Assembly: GCA_029851415.1 (NCBI GenBank)
Contig: CM056741.1
Coordinates: 69,616,282-69,680,281, forward strand
DNA length: 64,000 nucleotides
Reading direction: 5' to 3'
From: Eretmocerus hayati
Lineage: Eukaryota; Arthropoda; Insecta; Hymenoptera; Aphelinidae
Shown: positions 11,934 through 22,902 of the stretch, piece after piece
Numbering within the stretch: the first letter of the stretch is position 1
How the letters are laid out: every line of letters begins with the position of its first letter
The notes under the pieces: generated by a model
What the model was told of the DNA's origin: nothing
Seen by the model: the letters and a program-made list of their open reading frames with translations, nothing else
Databases searched by the model: none
Made by a program: the position numbers and the translations under genes

Positions 11934-12000
11934 CGTGTCGGATGGAGCGGTAAAAATCGTGGGACGAGTTTAAAAAAACAGTTCACGGAAAGTTTAGGGT
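11934..12000 (+). pseudogene. retrotransposon gag, fragment 3 of 3
   Basis: Gag-like sequence resumes immediately after the 3.9 kb insertion. With a one-base frameshift it gives SWDEF and then KKQFTESLG, typical of the capsid region that follows the ARDWYEA motif in fragment 2. Beyond about 12000 no further gag is recognisable. Confidence 0.5.
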
Positions 12001-12912
12001 GTGTCCACAACTGAAGCGCATGAGTCGTGAGCCGGCGGACGCCGCACGGCTGATGCGCCGCTCACCAAATTTGAGCAGACTTGAGCGTTTTCCACGTTAC
12101 CAGCTGATCCAAAACCTTTGTATCAGAGTTGGATATTTCGAGTTTCCGCTCAGTCGACATCCATCATTCTTTGTCATATTATACATGTAGGTCATTATAC
12201 CATGGTATATGTTATATTGGGAAATATCTGGGAAGTGTGCTGTACATGAGCAGGAATCCGTAACAAACTGCAATAGTTTGCCTACTTCTGCATGCTCATA
12301 GTTATATCACAATGCAAGTCTCACTTCATGACATGTTCGGAGTTTTCTGTCTTATATTGACTGGTTCATGTCATTGAAGCCTGATAGAGTTCGTATTTGC
12401 ACGAGATGAGTGGCGAATGATGGATTCATACTAAATTGAGTATAATTACTCATGTTGCTCTAAGCAACATGGATGGGATTCCCTTGTTAGACCGATATCA
12501 TCAATATCTATCATTTTGTCTGCACTCAGTTATTCAAGTTATCATTAACTAATTATTAGAACATTCCGAAGATCGCTGGCTTGTGGTATCTTCTGGGGAG
12601 AGACGAAGAGATACCAATTGTGAGAAGAAAAGACAAATTACACGACCGGTCACGGGAAATGTCGATGGACTGCCAAGCGCGACTATAACATTATATGCCT
12701 CAACATCACAAGACATTGAAATTGTTTCCATGTTTGTAATTGATTACACAAAACTTATGTGACTCGTGAATGGTTTTTGCCTAGGGGTTTTTTGTAATGT
12801 GTCCAATACCGAAATAATCTTCTCAAATCACATCGCTTCGCGATTCTTCTTCGCAAAGTACTCTTCGCCTATCCGGAGTGGAATTCTTTTCGATATAATT
12901 TGTCTTTTCGTC
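12001..12912. other. gene-free stretch
   Basis: No supported gene. It is AT-rich with scattered short frames and no clear repeats noticed. Confidence 0.4.
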
Positions 12913-13067
12913 AGCCCCTACGAAGACTAGCACACTTCGACTTTCCCACGAAAACTAACACATTCCTTCTATACTTCAACATTGGCGAGATGTGCTGGTT
13001 TCCGTGGGAAAGTCGAAATGTGACAGTTTTCGTAGGGAGGTTCAAATGTGCTAGTTTTCGTAGGGCT
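12913..13067. repeat. MITE-like inverted repeat built of a ~30-bp unit
   Basis: It starts AGCCCCTACGAAGACTAGCA and ends with the inverse, TGCTAGTTTTCGTAGGGCT. Inside, the unit CCTACGAAAACTxxCACATT recurs two or more times per arm with changing phase. Open frames on both strands are mirror images of one another and come from the palindrome, not from a gene. Confidence 0.7.
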
Positions 13068-15506
13068 CGACGTTTTAGCGAATCAACGCTACAGCGCAAA
13101 GTGATTTATCACTCGGGACAGTAACGGGGAATTCCTTGATGTTTCAGCGCGGCAAACACCACTACACTCCGCGCTTCTTATCATTCTGCACATCAAGTAC
13201 CAGGAGAATTGGGATCAAGTCACGAATTTGCAATGTTCCGCAAATCTCCATGAAATCCGTAAGAACTTGTTCCGATTTCATTCTCACGACTTTCTAAGAA
13301 CGACGTTTCTACTTCGAATTTGGAGTTTCATAAGATAATTTTGCCATTCTTTTCATTCAATATCGTACCAATGTAATTATTGAATTTGAGAGATCCTTTC
13401 GGAATCTCAATTCCATGTGACAGAATTTTGTAGGATTGTTATAAGGTTATAATGGATAAATGATATTGAAAAATCATAGCCTTGTACTATCTGGAGCGAA
13501 CCTATATTCCAAACCACAGCTTCAATTGGAAACTGTCGTTGACCCGTAACACTCACTGAAATCTCAATTCTCACATTGCTTCTTACACTGCCATTTACAT
13601 AATTGCGAGAACATTCACTGTAGGGTGGATTATTTAGCTGTTTCTCTTCCTAATTGTTAATTTCCAAGGTCCTAGTGACCGTAAACTTTCCGAAATAAAA
13701 TAAAATAAAATAAAATAATACATTTTCCTCGCTTGATACAGGAAAAATGAAAAAATTATGGCATTTATCTTTTTCTACAGTGTTATGCTCACTTGCAGCT
13801 TCAATACTTACTGTCTTCATTCTTCCTGTTGAATTTTTTAGGTGAAATTCCATCCTCAGATCACTATTACTCATATCGATACTATGATTTACAGAAACGA
13901 CCTCACCCAAGCCCTATTCGATAGTGGCTGAATGACCATCCTGTAAGGGTTGTCAATTTGGGATATTGAATATTGGGTCCCACTGTATTCCATTGGGATA
14001 AAAGGAAACACAAATCTCATGCTTCTTGTGTAATAGTGCTTTGGTGATTTGCTTAATTTTAACTCTGTGGAGGTGCTCAACACCTCTACGTCCTTTGTAT
14101 CGGGTAAATGGGGTGAACCAGTGAAACATACAAAAAGGCTACTCAGATCCGAAACTTCAGGATGCATCGCAGGCCTGATAGCGATGCACGATCAAAACCG
14201 AAACAACAGTAGACGACGCCAGACTAGCCTCGATGTTCTGCCTTCACTCTATTAGCGTTCTTTACCACGCATGCACTTGGAATTCACTCACGGCTAGATG
14301 TTTATTCTTCAACTCCAAGTTTCTCTCTTTTTTTCTGTGCCTCGTAAGTGTAACAATCATCGGATAGTTCGAAGATTATGTGTAAACACTTTATCCGTGT
14401 ACTAAAAGCTTACATTCAGATTACCGCGACGGAGAGCTTGATTGACTGCGGCAGTCCTAGGCAATTCCGTTTAGAAGGCTACAGATAAGCGGCTTATGAT
14501 CTGGGCTATCTCAAAATGATAGAATGATAATTATAATTAACAACAAGCGATTGATTGTGAAAATAGGGGCCAATCTATCTGGTAAGAGAGTGTATAAAAA
14601 TATGATCATTGAATACAGGCAGCTGGTGGGGTATTAATCTCACGACAGATCCGTGAAAGCTGGAATATTTTTCTTTAATTTTTTTGGAAAAATGGGAAAT
14701 GTATTTAAACCGTCCAAGTTATTTTCTGGATGTATTTGATTGAATGAGTACTCTGAGCCACAGAGGTTACGAGTTTTCCTAGCTTTTGCATCCGGCTACG
14801 ACTAGATATATAATACACTAGGCTAGTAGAATGAAGCTATCGACTGAAAATCGCCATCAATTACAAGAAAATCTTTTTCAAATCTGACAAAACTTGTTGA
14901 GCGATGAAAAATTGTTCACGTAACCTGACGTCGTTATTGAGATTGCGCTCCAACTTCATACAAGATTATCGTACTTTTGTACATTTCTTAAAACAATTCA
15001 AGGCTATTGACACTCGGGTTAGGGTCCCAAGTCCATATTTTTCTTCTTCTTCTTTGCCTTCATCGGAATCGGAGCAGGATTTTTGAAAACAGTGCTGAAA
15101 AGCAAACGGCTCCATGTAGTATACATTCCAGAAACTGATGATTCTGAGTCTGGGATTCGCAATCGTCAATGCAATATTAGAAGCGGTGTATTTAGGGTGC
15201 TGCAATTGCCATGCATGGCGAGACGTTTTGCACATTGGCAAAGCAGTTGCAGCGCTCCCAACCCACTGATTCTGATCTTGAATTAACCCTTATGAGCAGC
15301 CTATATCCGATGAGGGGATTGCCATCGTCGTGGTCACGGATTTGGAAATTTTCAAATCATCTTGTTCTAGCCAGAGATGGAGATGTCTCGAACGGGTTTG
15401 CTGAATGAGCACCTTACCTTGAGATATACCAACCGAGATGCGAATCACTCATATAAGGGCTTCACTCAAAAGTCATTAGTACATGGATATGCGTTCGGTC
15501 TACGTA
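13068..15506. other. gene-free stretch
   Basis: No supported gene over 2.4 kb. It contains an AAAAT-type microsatellite (13693-13720) and scattered short frames without splice context or recognisable protein. Confidence 0.4.
13693..13720. repeat. (AAATA)n microsatellite
   Basis: About five tandem copies of a 5-bp AAATA unit. Confidence 0.9.
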
Positions 15507-15538
15507 CCGTCAAATTGGGTAATTTTGGTACGATTTCA

Positions 15539-15890
15539 GTACATTGCTTTCTCTAAAGAGAAAGCTTTGTTTTTGGTCCAGCAAATTTTTGATCAATTTT
15601 TCCATTCAATCCAATATTCTCTTCAACAGAATTCCTTTCATCTCAAAAATGCTTAGAACATTTTGATCCTCTTGCCAGAATCTGACGATTGTAAGTAGCA
15701 CTTTTCCTCCCAAAGCCCTCCAAAACCTTCGAGGGACTCATCTTTCCGTCCTTTTGTGTGTGTATGTGTGTTGTTTTTTTCCCGGTACGCTTGCACTTCT
15801 ACGGTTCACCTAATCAAAATTTCGTTTTCTAGAAGTTAGAGAACCATTCAGAGATGAGGCCAGTGATCTGACAGCTTTCCACTCCCAGTC
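15539..15890 (+). repeat. ~350-bp direct repeat, copy 1
   Basis: It begins CATTGCTTTCTCTAAAGAGA and is similar along its length to 17932-18285. Shared landmarks include a GT-rich TGTGTGT...TTGTTTTT tract and the end GGCCAGTGAT. Divergence is moderate, so the duplication is old. Confidence 0.75.
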
Positions 15891-16760
15891 AAATTTGATT
15901 TGGAGAGTTTTTGAAGTAAAATCGCTAAAATTGTGTACTTTTGTAGTAAAATATCTTTTTCCAACGTGGTCCTACGGCGATTCAGTCACTACGGCTATGG
16001 TTTTAGTACATCGACTGGTTGATACCGAAATTCTATTTGATCTCCATAAACTTGAATTTCTAGAAAAAAACGAAAATTTCCAACAAAAACTCCATTTTAA
16101 GCATATTCAAACCAATTGTATCAGAATTCCGTTTCGACCAAACTCCAGATATTGCTGAAAAATACCCGAGTTGAGATTGCCCGCATCGCTCTAATAAACT
16201 TTCTCAAGAAAATAACCCAAAATATACAAAAATACTTTTTTCAATATTCATATTTTCCTCATATCTTCCTCTCAGACTGGTTTTTTAAAATCCCAACAAG
16301 CTAAGTTGATACTTTTTCGGTATTCTCAATTGATTGGTTGATGCCGAATTTCTTCAAAATCCATTTGAATATGATTGCAATTGAATTCATCCTCGAAAAA
16401 TCAGAAATGTTATAAAAAACTCTGTTTTCATCATCTTTTTACTAACTGTATTGAATTTCCGCCTCTACCGAACGATGTATCTTGTCCAAAGAACCTTACT
16501 GTTGATGATCTGAATTCTCTTGAAAAAGAATCACGTGAGAATATCTCAACAAAATCTTATCTAAAATTCATTTCATACTCATGTCTCTTCCTACAACTAA
16601 TTTATCCACTTTTTAATGAACTAGAGTGATACTTTTCCAACTCTCTACATCAAATTGTTGAAACCGAATTTAATTTAATTACGTTTGAACGTGATTGAAA
16701 TTCAATTTTTCTTCCAAAAATCAAAATTCCCTCCAAAAACCTCATTTTGATCATCTTTAA

Positions 16761-16918
16761 CACGTTCGCTGCGGCGGGGACCACCGGTGGGCCCCGCGTG
16801 TCTTTCCATACGTGCTGAGCATTTTGGCCTTATGGGAAATAGCATTGAGCAGGGCCCACCGGCGGACCCCGCCGCACCAGGGGAAAAATTATCGATCTCA
16901 GCCCCCGCAGCAAACGTG
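16761..16918. mobile_element. piggyBac-type MITE, TTAA target duplication
   Basis: A 158-bp element has ends CACGTTCGCTGCGG and CCGCAGCAAACGTG and is flanked by TTAA at 16757-16760 and 16919-16922. TTAA duplication and a CACGTT-type terminus fit piggyBac-like non-autonomous elements. The interior is GC-rich, with a second inverted pair (CCACCGGTGGGCCC / GGGCCCACCGGCGGACC). It interrupts one of the ~330-bp repeat units. Confidence 0.85.
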
Positions 16919-17931
16919 TTAAACCAACTCTATCAAAACCCAGCCTCAACGAAACCATAGACCTTGCTGAAAAAACCCTTAGTTTTGGAACCTCAATTCC
17001 CCCTAATGATATTATCGGTGGAGGATATCGAAATAACCTCCATTTATGTAAGATGAGTTCCCGTGTAAGACCGTGGCGGAAGAAGATATTATAGTGTAAT
17101 AAAATGAGATTTTAGCAATTTTAGTCCAATAAACGTATAATAAATTGGACACGACTACAAAGAGAGAACTGGAAAATCACTGGCAGATATATTTTGATGA
17201 TGATTCAACACATATACATCAGAAATTAATATGAATTAACGATTGTGTAATTCAGTAGAAATGGAGTATTCTATGATCCTCTATAAGTATGACAGTGGTT
17301 GTGAGATCGACCCCCAGATTTGCCCTAATGAAAAGCAGATGCCGCTTTGAGGAAGCATTTTGCTAATCTCTTTTGAAGCGTATTTTATACAATAGAATCG
17401 AATCTAGGAGCCAAGGAAACAATCTGAGATATGACACTTTTTCGTAGGTTTGTTTTGTGTGGAATTACTATTAGGCGAATTATTAGAAAATCTTCGTCAT
17501 TTTCATGGGAAGAGCTCTTCTCTCATGTCCAAAGCGATTGTAGAATTAAATGGAGTATTCCATCCTTTTAAACGTCGAATTTTGCGTAGAAAATATGTCC
17601 TCTGAAGCACTTTGGAGGCCATCGGAGAGCCAGGCCAATTCAAGTTGCGATTTTTGAATCTATTTCATCGAGATTTCCGCAGTATTTCGAGGAATATAGA
17701 CATCAGAGTCTTTAGAGGCAAAAACAGAGCATTGCATCGTCTCCTCCATTAAATTTCACCCAGAAATCGAGTATTTGAATGATTTCAGAAGGTGCTGGGA
17801 CTGTAGCAGAAGATCTAAGAAGATGTTAAGGATTAGTCACTAATGAAAAGAAATCGAGCAAATGATACATGTAAGGATAGCTTCAGAGGGTTCATAAAAT
17901 CGATTATTCTCGCTAATGTCGCAATTGATAT

Positions 17932-18285
17932 GTCATTGCTTTCTCTAAAGAGAAAGATTTGTTTTTGTGACAACATAATTTGATCAATTTTTCCATTCAA
18001 TCGCATATATTATTGAAAGAAATTCTTTTTATCTCAAGAATGCTTAGAATATTTCGTTCTTCTGGTCAAAATCTATCTATTTGTAGGTCACACTTTTTCT
18101 CTCTGGAGCATTTCAAACCTATCGCAGACTCATCTTTCAGGCCTTTTGTCCGTGTGTGTGTGTTGTTTTTTCCTCGCCACGCTTTCTCTTCTACACTTAA
18201 CCTGATCAAATTTTACTTTTCTACAAATTGTAGAGAATGATATAGAGCTCAGGCCAGTGATTTGGCATATTCCTTCTCCCAGTCC
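17932..18285 (+). repeat. ~350-bp direct repeat, copy 2
   Basis: Second copy of the module at 15539-15890, starting with the same CATTGCTTTCTCTAAAGAGA and followed, like the first, by the ~330-bp repeat units. Confidence 0.75.
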
Positions 18286-18891
18286 CATCCAAAATAAGTT
18301 TCTTTCCACAAGAATTGAAATTCTTACCAAAATCGTCATTTTACTCATCCGCAAACTAATTTTATAGGAATTCTGTCTCAACCAAACGATAGATATTGGT
18401 AAGGAAACTATATTTTGGATTCCCCAGTTTCCACAAACAAGCTTCCTCGAAAGAATATTTCAAAAAATAATGACCATTTTTTTCGAATATTCATTTTTCT
18501 CCGATATCTTCCTGTACAAGTAATTTACCAAACTTTCAATGTCCCAAATGGATATCTTTCAAACATTTTCCATGAATTGAATTACAGAATTTCATTTGAT
18601 GTGGTAAATCATGATTAAAAAGAAGTTTTTTTCCACAAAAACTGAAATTCTTACCAAAATCGTCATTTTACCCATCCTCAAACTAGTTTTATAGGAATTC
18701 TATCTGAAACAACCTATACATATTGGTAAGAAAACCCTAATTTAGATCACCCAAATTCTCCCATTGACCTCCATCGAAAAAATAGCTCAAAATATATCAA
18801 AACATTTTCTTGATATATCCATTTTTCCCCCTTATCTGCATGTACAAGTAATTTACCAAACTTCCAGTTACCTAAATATATATTCCAGTTC

Positions 18892-18894
<3 letters not shown>

Positions 18895-18937
<43 letters not shown>
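18895..18937. repeat. (TA)n microsatellite
   Basis: About 21 TA dinucleotides. They sit at the axis between forward (left) and inverted (right) copies of the ~330-bp repeat, so the surrounding region can form a large cruciform. Confidence 0.9.
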
Positions 18938-18940
<3 letters not shown>

Positions 18941-19531
18941 GAGGTGTTTCTTCGAGGAAACCTCTTAGGAGAATTTAGGGCATTCAAACTAGGGTTTTTG
19001 TTAAACAATATCTATTGTTTGGTTGGGAGAGAATTGAGGGGAATAGGATTGCGCTGCTAAGCGAGTTCTTCGATTCCCTCTCTCAATTACGATAAAATTG
19101 GTTTGAGGATAATTGGAATGACGGTTTTGGTAGAAATTTCGTTTGTTGAGGAAAAAAATTTCATTTCAATCATGACTTACTAGTTCAACTGAGATTCGGT
19201 ATCAACCAATGAATAAAAAATACTCAAAAACCATCCATGTAGGTAACTGGAAGTTTGGTAAATTACTTGCACAGGCAGGGGGAAAAATGAATACAGTCAT
19301 CCCTCGTTAACACGAACACCTTTAACACAAATTGTCTCATTAACACGAACGAAATTCTTGTCCCGTTGAGAATGCACTGGCTCTTATGGGCGTTTTTTCA
19401 GTTAACACAAATTTTCGTTAACACGAATTTCGAACGATTTTCTGGTCCCGTCTGACTCAAGATCTTGGTTAATACGAATTCAAATTTGTAAACAGAGTCA
19501 ATGTCCGCGAGGAACAGCTCAGTACATCGCG

Positions 19532-19831
19532 ATGAGTAAGCGCAAGCAGTCGTGTTTTGATTTGAGCACCAAACTTGAGATACTAGATGAAGTTGATCGG
19601 TCTGTTAAGAAAAAGAGCGAAATAGCTGATAGTTTTGGAATTCCAAGATCTACATCATCAACGATCATATCACAGAAAGATGAGATTCGCAACGCCGCAG
19701 CATCAGGAATTGAGTTGCCAAAAATAAAACGCTTGCGTGATGCGAAAAATGATGAATTGGAAGAGAAATTATTTGAATGGTTCTGCAGAGTGCGGGAAAA
19801 AAAAATTCCAGTGACTGGAGGGTTAGTTTGA
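19532..19831 (+). pseudogene. pogo/Tigger transposase, N-terminal DNA-binding part
   Basis: The 99-codon frame begins MSKRKQSCFDLSTKLEILDE. It is a CENP-B/pogo-type helix-turn-helix: residues ~8-60 hold LSTKLEILDEVD...KSEIADSFGIPRSTSSTI, followed by a second DNA-binding segment with LEEKLFEWF (residues ~75-83). In intact elements this domain binds the terminal repeats and precedes a DDE catalytic domain. Here a TGA ends the frame at 19831. The same frame continues with decayed homology (ASEIAKDLGIENFKAPSG) for about 130 bp, and the DDE domain is absent. It is therefore dead, but could still be mobilised in trans. Confidence 0.8.
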
Positions 19832-20329
19832 GAGAAGGCTTCAGAGATTGCGAAAGATTTAGGCATCGAAAATTTTAAAGCTCCGAGTGGTTGTCTGGAG
19901 AATTTTCAAAATCATAAACATATTTCATCCCAAGTTATCTGCGGTGAATTTCTAAAAGTGGACGAAAGAGACGCGAACCACTAGAGGAAAGATTTTTCAG
20001 AAACTAGGAAGAAATTTGCTCTTCGAGATACTCTCAATATATACATTACAATCTTCTCCCCAACAGTCGCTCAATCTAAGAGGAAACAAGTGCCATGGTG
20101 GTGCCAAAATATTATAATAATATTAAAACTTATAACGGATTTACTTTAGATTCTTCATATTCTAGGTGGTCCGAAACTGTGAAAAAATTTTGGTAAGATT
20201 TCAGGATCCGGAGACTCCGGACTCCCCTTGTAAGATAGAAATTGTAGTTGTCCAAATTCAATCAATACTACCTACAAAACAGCAGAAATATTCCGATCTG
20301 TTCTTTCAACACCATCTATTGCATATTAC

Positions 20330-20425
20330 CTTGTTAACACGAATTAATTCGTGTTAATCACTTAACGCGAACTAATTCGTGTTGATCGGTTAACACGAAT
20401 TAGTTCGTGTTAAGAAGTGACTGGA
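20330..20425. repeat. cluster of AACACGAATT/AATTCGTGTT palindromes
   Basis: Three adjacent near-palindromes of about 20 bp (type AACACGAATTAATTCGTGTT) sit near the right end of the Tigger copy. They repeat the core of its terminal repeat and are likely multiplied transposase-binding sequence. Confidence 0.7.
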
Positions 20426-21669
20426 GCGTTCTGATTAACCCGAACTCATTGATAACACGAACAAAATTTTTGTCCCGTGAAATTCGTGTTAACGAGGGAT
20501 GACTGTAGTAAAACACTTATTTTGAATATTTATTTTCCTCCCATACCTACCTCGACAACTTATTCGCCAAACTTTCAACGACCTAAATAGATACTCCCCG
20601 AGCATCTCACATCGATTCGTTATTGCCGAGTATCTATCATTTCATATTCATCGCAAAATCTATCTGAATCATCTTGAAACTAAGTGTATCAAAGTCACGC
20701 CTCAATCAAGATCTAGATGTTACTGACGTATCTGTACTCATTTGAATATCAGAGATCCACTTAAAGCTTTTTCGAAAGAACCATGCAGTTTATGCAGAAT
20801 CATGCAGTTAAAATTTTTCATCGATTGGGCTGGCCATACAGGCAGATTTTGCTAAGAGAAAGCATTGTGCTAATCTCTTTTAGCAGCGTATTTATTTTGT
20901 TTAGCTCCGCATTCTAACATAGATTGATACGATTAATGGGCTACAAAGTTCAATTTGATGTGTCTAAGCTGGAGCTATTAGCAGTTGAAGAAAAGTACCA
21001 AAGTTAGACCCTGACCGGGCAACTTTGGTACACTTACGAAATATTTCAATTCTACCCACCACCATGCGGGTGAATCAATTTCAATCGTTCAGGAGTCTTA
21101 TTCTACGCTGTTTGAATTATTTCGAGACCTCGTAGGTCATCACTCGACTCAAGATAAGTTGAAAGGAAGCTGTCATACAGAAATAAACCAAAGTTACCCC
21201 ATCCTCATCCTTCTTACTTAGAAGGGGGTGAATTTGGTTCACCCCCCTTTTACCTTTTCATGGTTTTTCTCCGGTTCTTCATTCGTTAAAATTACAAATG
21301 CTGTAAATACCCCAAAGTAACAATATTTTCTTCAATATGGTATCGTTAACGAGCTCCACTAGAATACAAAATTAAACTTCATAAAACGACGTTAGCATAA
21401 GTTTCGCTCGTAAGTGTACAATCCAAAAATTTTCTAGAGCCGCGTGCATACGACTCGCTTTGTCCTATAGTTCGTAGTTCGCGTACACGTAAACTCCCAT
21501 ACACGTAGAGTTTGTTTATAACGAGATAAGAGCATATGTACATTCGCGATTTGACGACAACACTTAGGTGCACATACCTTCCGCCCACACCCGCGACAAC
21601 ACTCTTAAATTGATGTAAATATGGAAACCGGCAGATGGTCATACGCACATAATTTCTCTTTGTTTGTCT

Positions 21670-21966
21670 TTGTTTGTTAGTTGGTAACGAACTCGTGTAA
21701 CGCCTAGAGTCGTTACAGGCATTTAACTATTAATCGGAGTAACGCGCACGTGCGCTACACCCCTTCAATTCAATAAATTTTGGTAGTAACGAAAAGAAGC
21801 GTTACACCGTTTCCCGCGATATAGGAGTAACGTTGCGCTCCGTTTCCAAATACTTTTAAGTAACGCCGACCGTTAACGCTCAGTAACGTTACCGCCTGGT
21901 AGAATACAATTAGAATAACGTACACTACCGTTACAACACGTCGACCTCACTCTAGTATATAAATAC
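21670..21966 (+). promoter_or_regulatory. TAACG/CGTTA motif cluster followed by a TATA box
   Basis: About fourteen TAACG or CGTTA pentamers occur between about 21680 and 21936, in both orientations. A TATA-like TATATAAATA follows at 21956-21965. Downstream sequence (21980-22310) turns GC-rich, unlike its surroundings. This looks like a promoter, either of a retroelement or captured by the surrounding element. No protein I recognise starts downstream. A possible donor (AG then GTAATC) lies at about 22450. Confidence 0.4.
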
Positions 21967-22411
21967 GGGCTCCAACGTGAGACAAAATATAGTCTTTTCT
22001 GATCCGCCTTCGCGACGAGGAGCCTACGCTCGTCGGGGCCGTGTCGTCGCCCGGACGACATCGCGCCACCACCTCGCGACGATCAAAGTTAGAGTATTCG
22101 TCATCGTCGCGGCCGCTTTCGGAGCCCCGTCCGGAACGACAGGCTCGCCGTTCGAGTGAGCCAACTTGTGAACGCAACCTCGTGCGCTCGCAAGGGCATG
22201 TGCGTGTGCGTGTGTGTATGCCGCCAACTTGTGGCGTGCAGCGTGCCGCAAACTGTGTTCGAGGCCTAGAGACCGCATTAACCCGAGATTATTGTGTCCA
22301 GCATTGATTTCAACAGCCCCTTCCTCAAAGAATTCGCTTCACGATTTTATTCATCATCATGTCAAAAATTTAAACAAACCTAATCACCGCACGTGCATAC
22401 TACCAGCATCG

Positions 22412-22437
22412 GCAGCAGCAGCAGCAGCAGCAGCAGG
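22412..22437 (+). repeat. (GCA)n trinucleotide run
   Basis: About eight GCA/CAG repeats. They may be part of an untranslated exon downstream of the TATA box at 21956, or only a microsatellite. Confidence 0.8.
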
Positions 22438-22902
22438 GTTCCAGCAATAGGTAATCAAGACAAAGTGCTACGGGCAAGACTTGTCGCGAATTTCGCGAGT
22501 AAAATCCCGGCTTCCTTTCGATTGTTTTTTCCGTTCCAAGAAGTTACAAAGAACAACGTCTATTATTCAAATCATTAATTAACCCCACACCACGCGCATA
22601 TGTCATCGTAGCTGGTCAGAATGTACCGTTATTTGCTCGTAGTATGTTCCGGAACAGTAGACTATCTCGACCACTCGCGTATTACTGCTGAATCAGCCTC
22701 TTTGGAAAAAGCTTCAATAAACGACTTCAATCATTCACGCGGGATCTGCGGCGGCTCAACACATTGTTTATATGTGTGCCAAAAGGGGAGAATAGGTTTC
22801 AAAACGATGAAATCATTTACCTCACCGAACGCAGCTTTGAAGTCATTTTTCAGGGTTGTACCAAAGTTGCACCCACTGTACCAAAGTTACCCAATTTGAC
22901 GG

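Larger units (their letters stand above)
15895..18890 (+). repeat. array of diverged ~330-bp repeat units
   Basis: Units recur at about 15895-16320, 16330-16650, 16650-17040 (interrupted by a MITE), 18290-18620 and 18620-18890. Common landmarks are CTTACCAAAATCGTCATTTT, AGGAATTCTGTCTCAACCAA and GTACAAGTAATTTACCAAAC. An inverted unit follows the TA microsatellite (about 18940-19290), and another forward unit follows the Tigger copy (about 20510-20760). The intervening 17040-17930 has no gene I can support. Confidence 0.65.
19294..20505 (+). mobile_element. pogo/Tigger-type DNA transposon, internally deleted
   Basis: The ends are perfect inverted repeats starting CAGTCATCCCTCGTTAACAC, and TA target duplications flank them (19292-19293 and 20506-20507). 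At 1.2 kb it is about half the length of an intact Tigger. Subterminal CACGAA...TTTTTGTCCCGT blocks occur at both ends. It carries the N-terminal part of a transposase at 19532 and a cluster of short palindromes near 20330-20420. A piece at about 20050-20230 resembles the end of the element at 25421-28011 and may be a further insertion. Confidence 0.85.
15507..22902. mobile_element. 7.4 kb element bounded by terminal inverted repeats, TA TSD
   Basis: The left end CCGTCAAATTGGGTAATTTT (15507) matches the inverse of the right end, AAGTTACCCAATTTGACGG (22902). Both are flanked by TA (15505-15506 and 22903-22904). The subterminal motif ACCAAAGTTACCC recurs on the right side (about 20997-21035, 21187, 22858-22890), as expected for transposase-binding repeats. 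The interior is a mosaic: two copies of a ~350-bp module, arrays of a second ~330-bp repeat, a TTAA MITE, a TA microsatellite, a pogo/Tigger copy, and a promoter-like region near 21.9 kb. I see no transposase that belongs to the outer element. It may be one very long non-autonomous element, or two related copies whose outer ends pair by chance. Confidence 0.55.

Noticed and set aside
12900..13124. Open frames on both strands with similar peptides
   Set aside because: The peptides mirror each other because the DNA is an inverted repeat with a ~30-bp unit; no gene is implied.
19321..20500. Interspersed CACGAA repeats considered as a CRISPR-like array
   Set aside because: They are the subterminal repeats of a Tigger transposon with irregular spacing, in a eukaryotic genome.
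21947..22307. Arginine-rich GC frames on both strands
   Set aside because: Several frames are open at once because of GC-rich composition. None shows a recognisable domain, so only the promoter-like region is reported.
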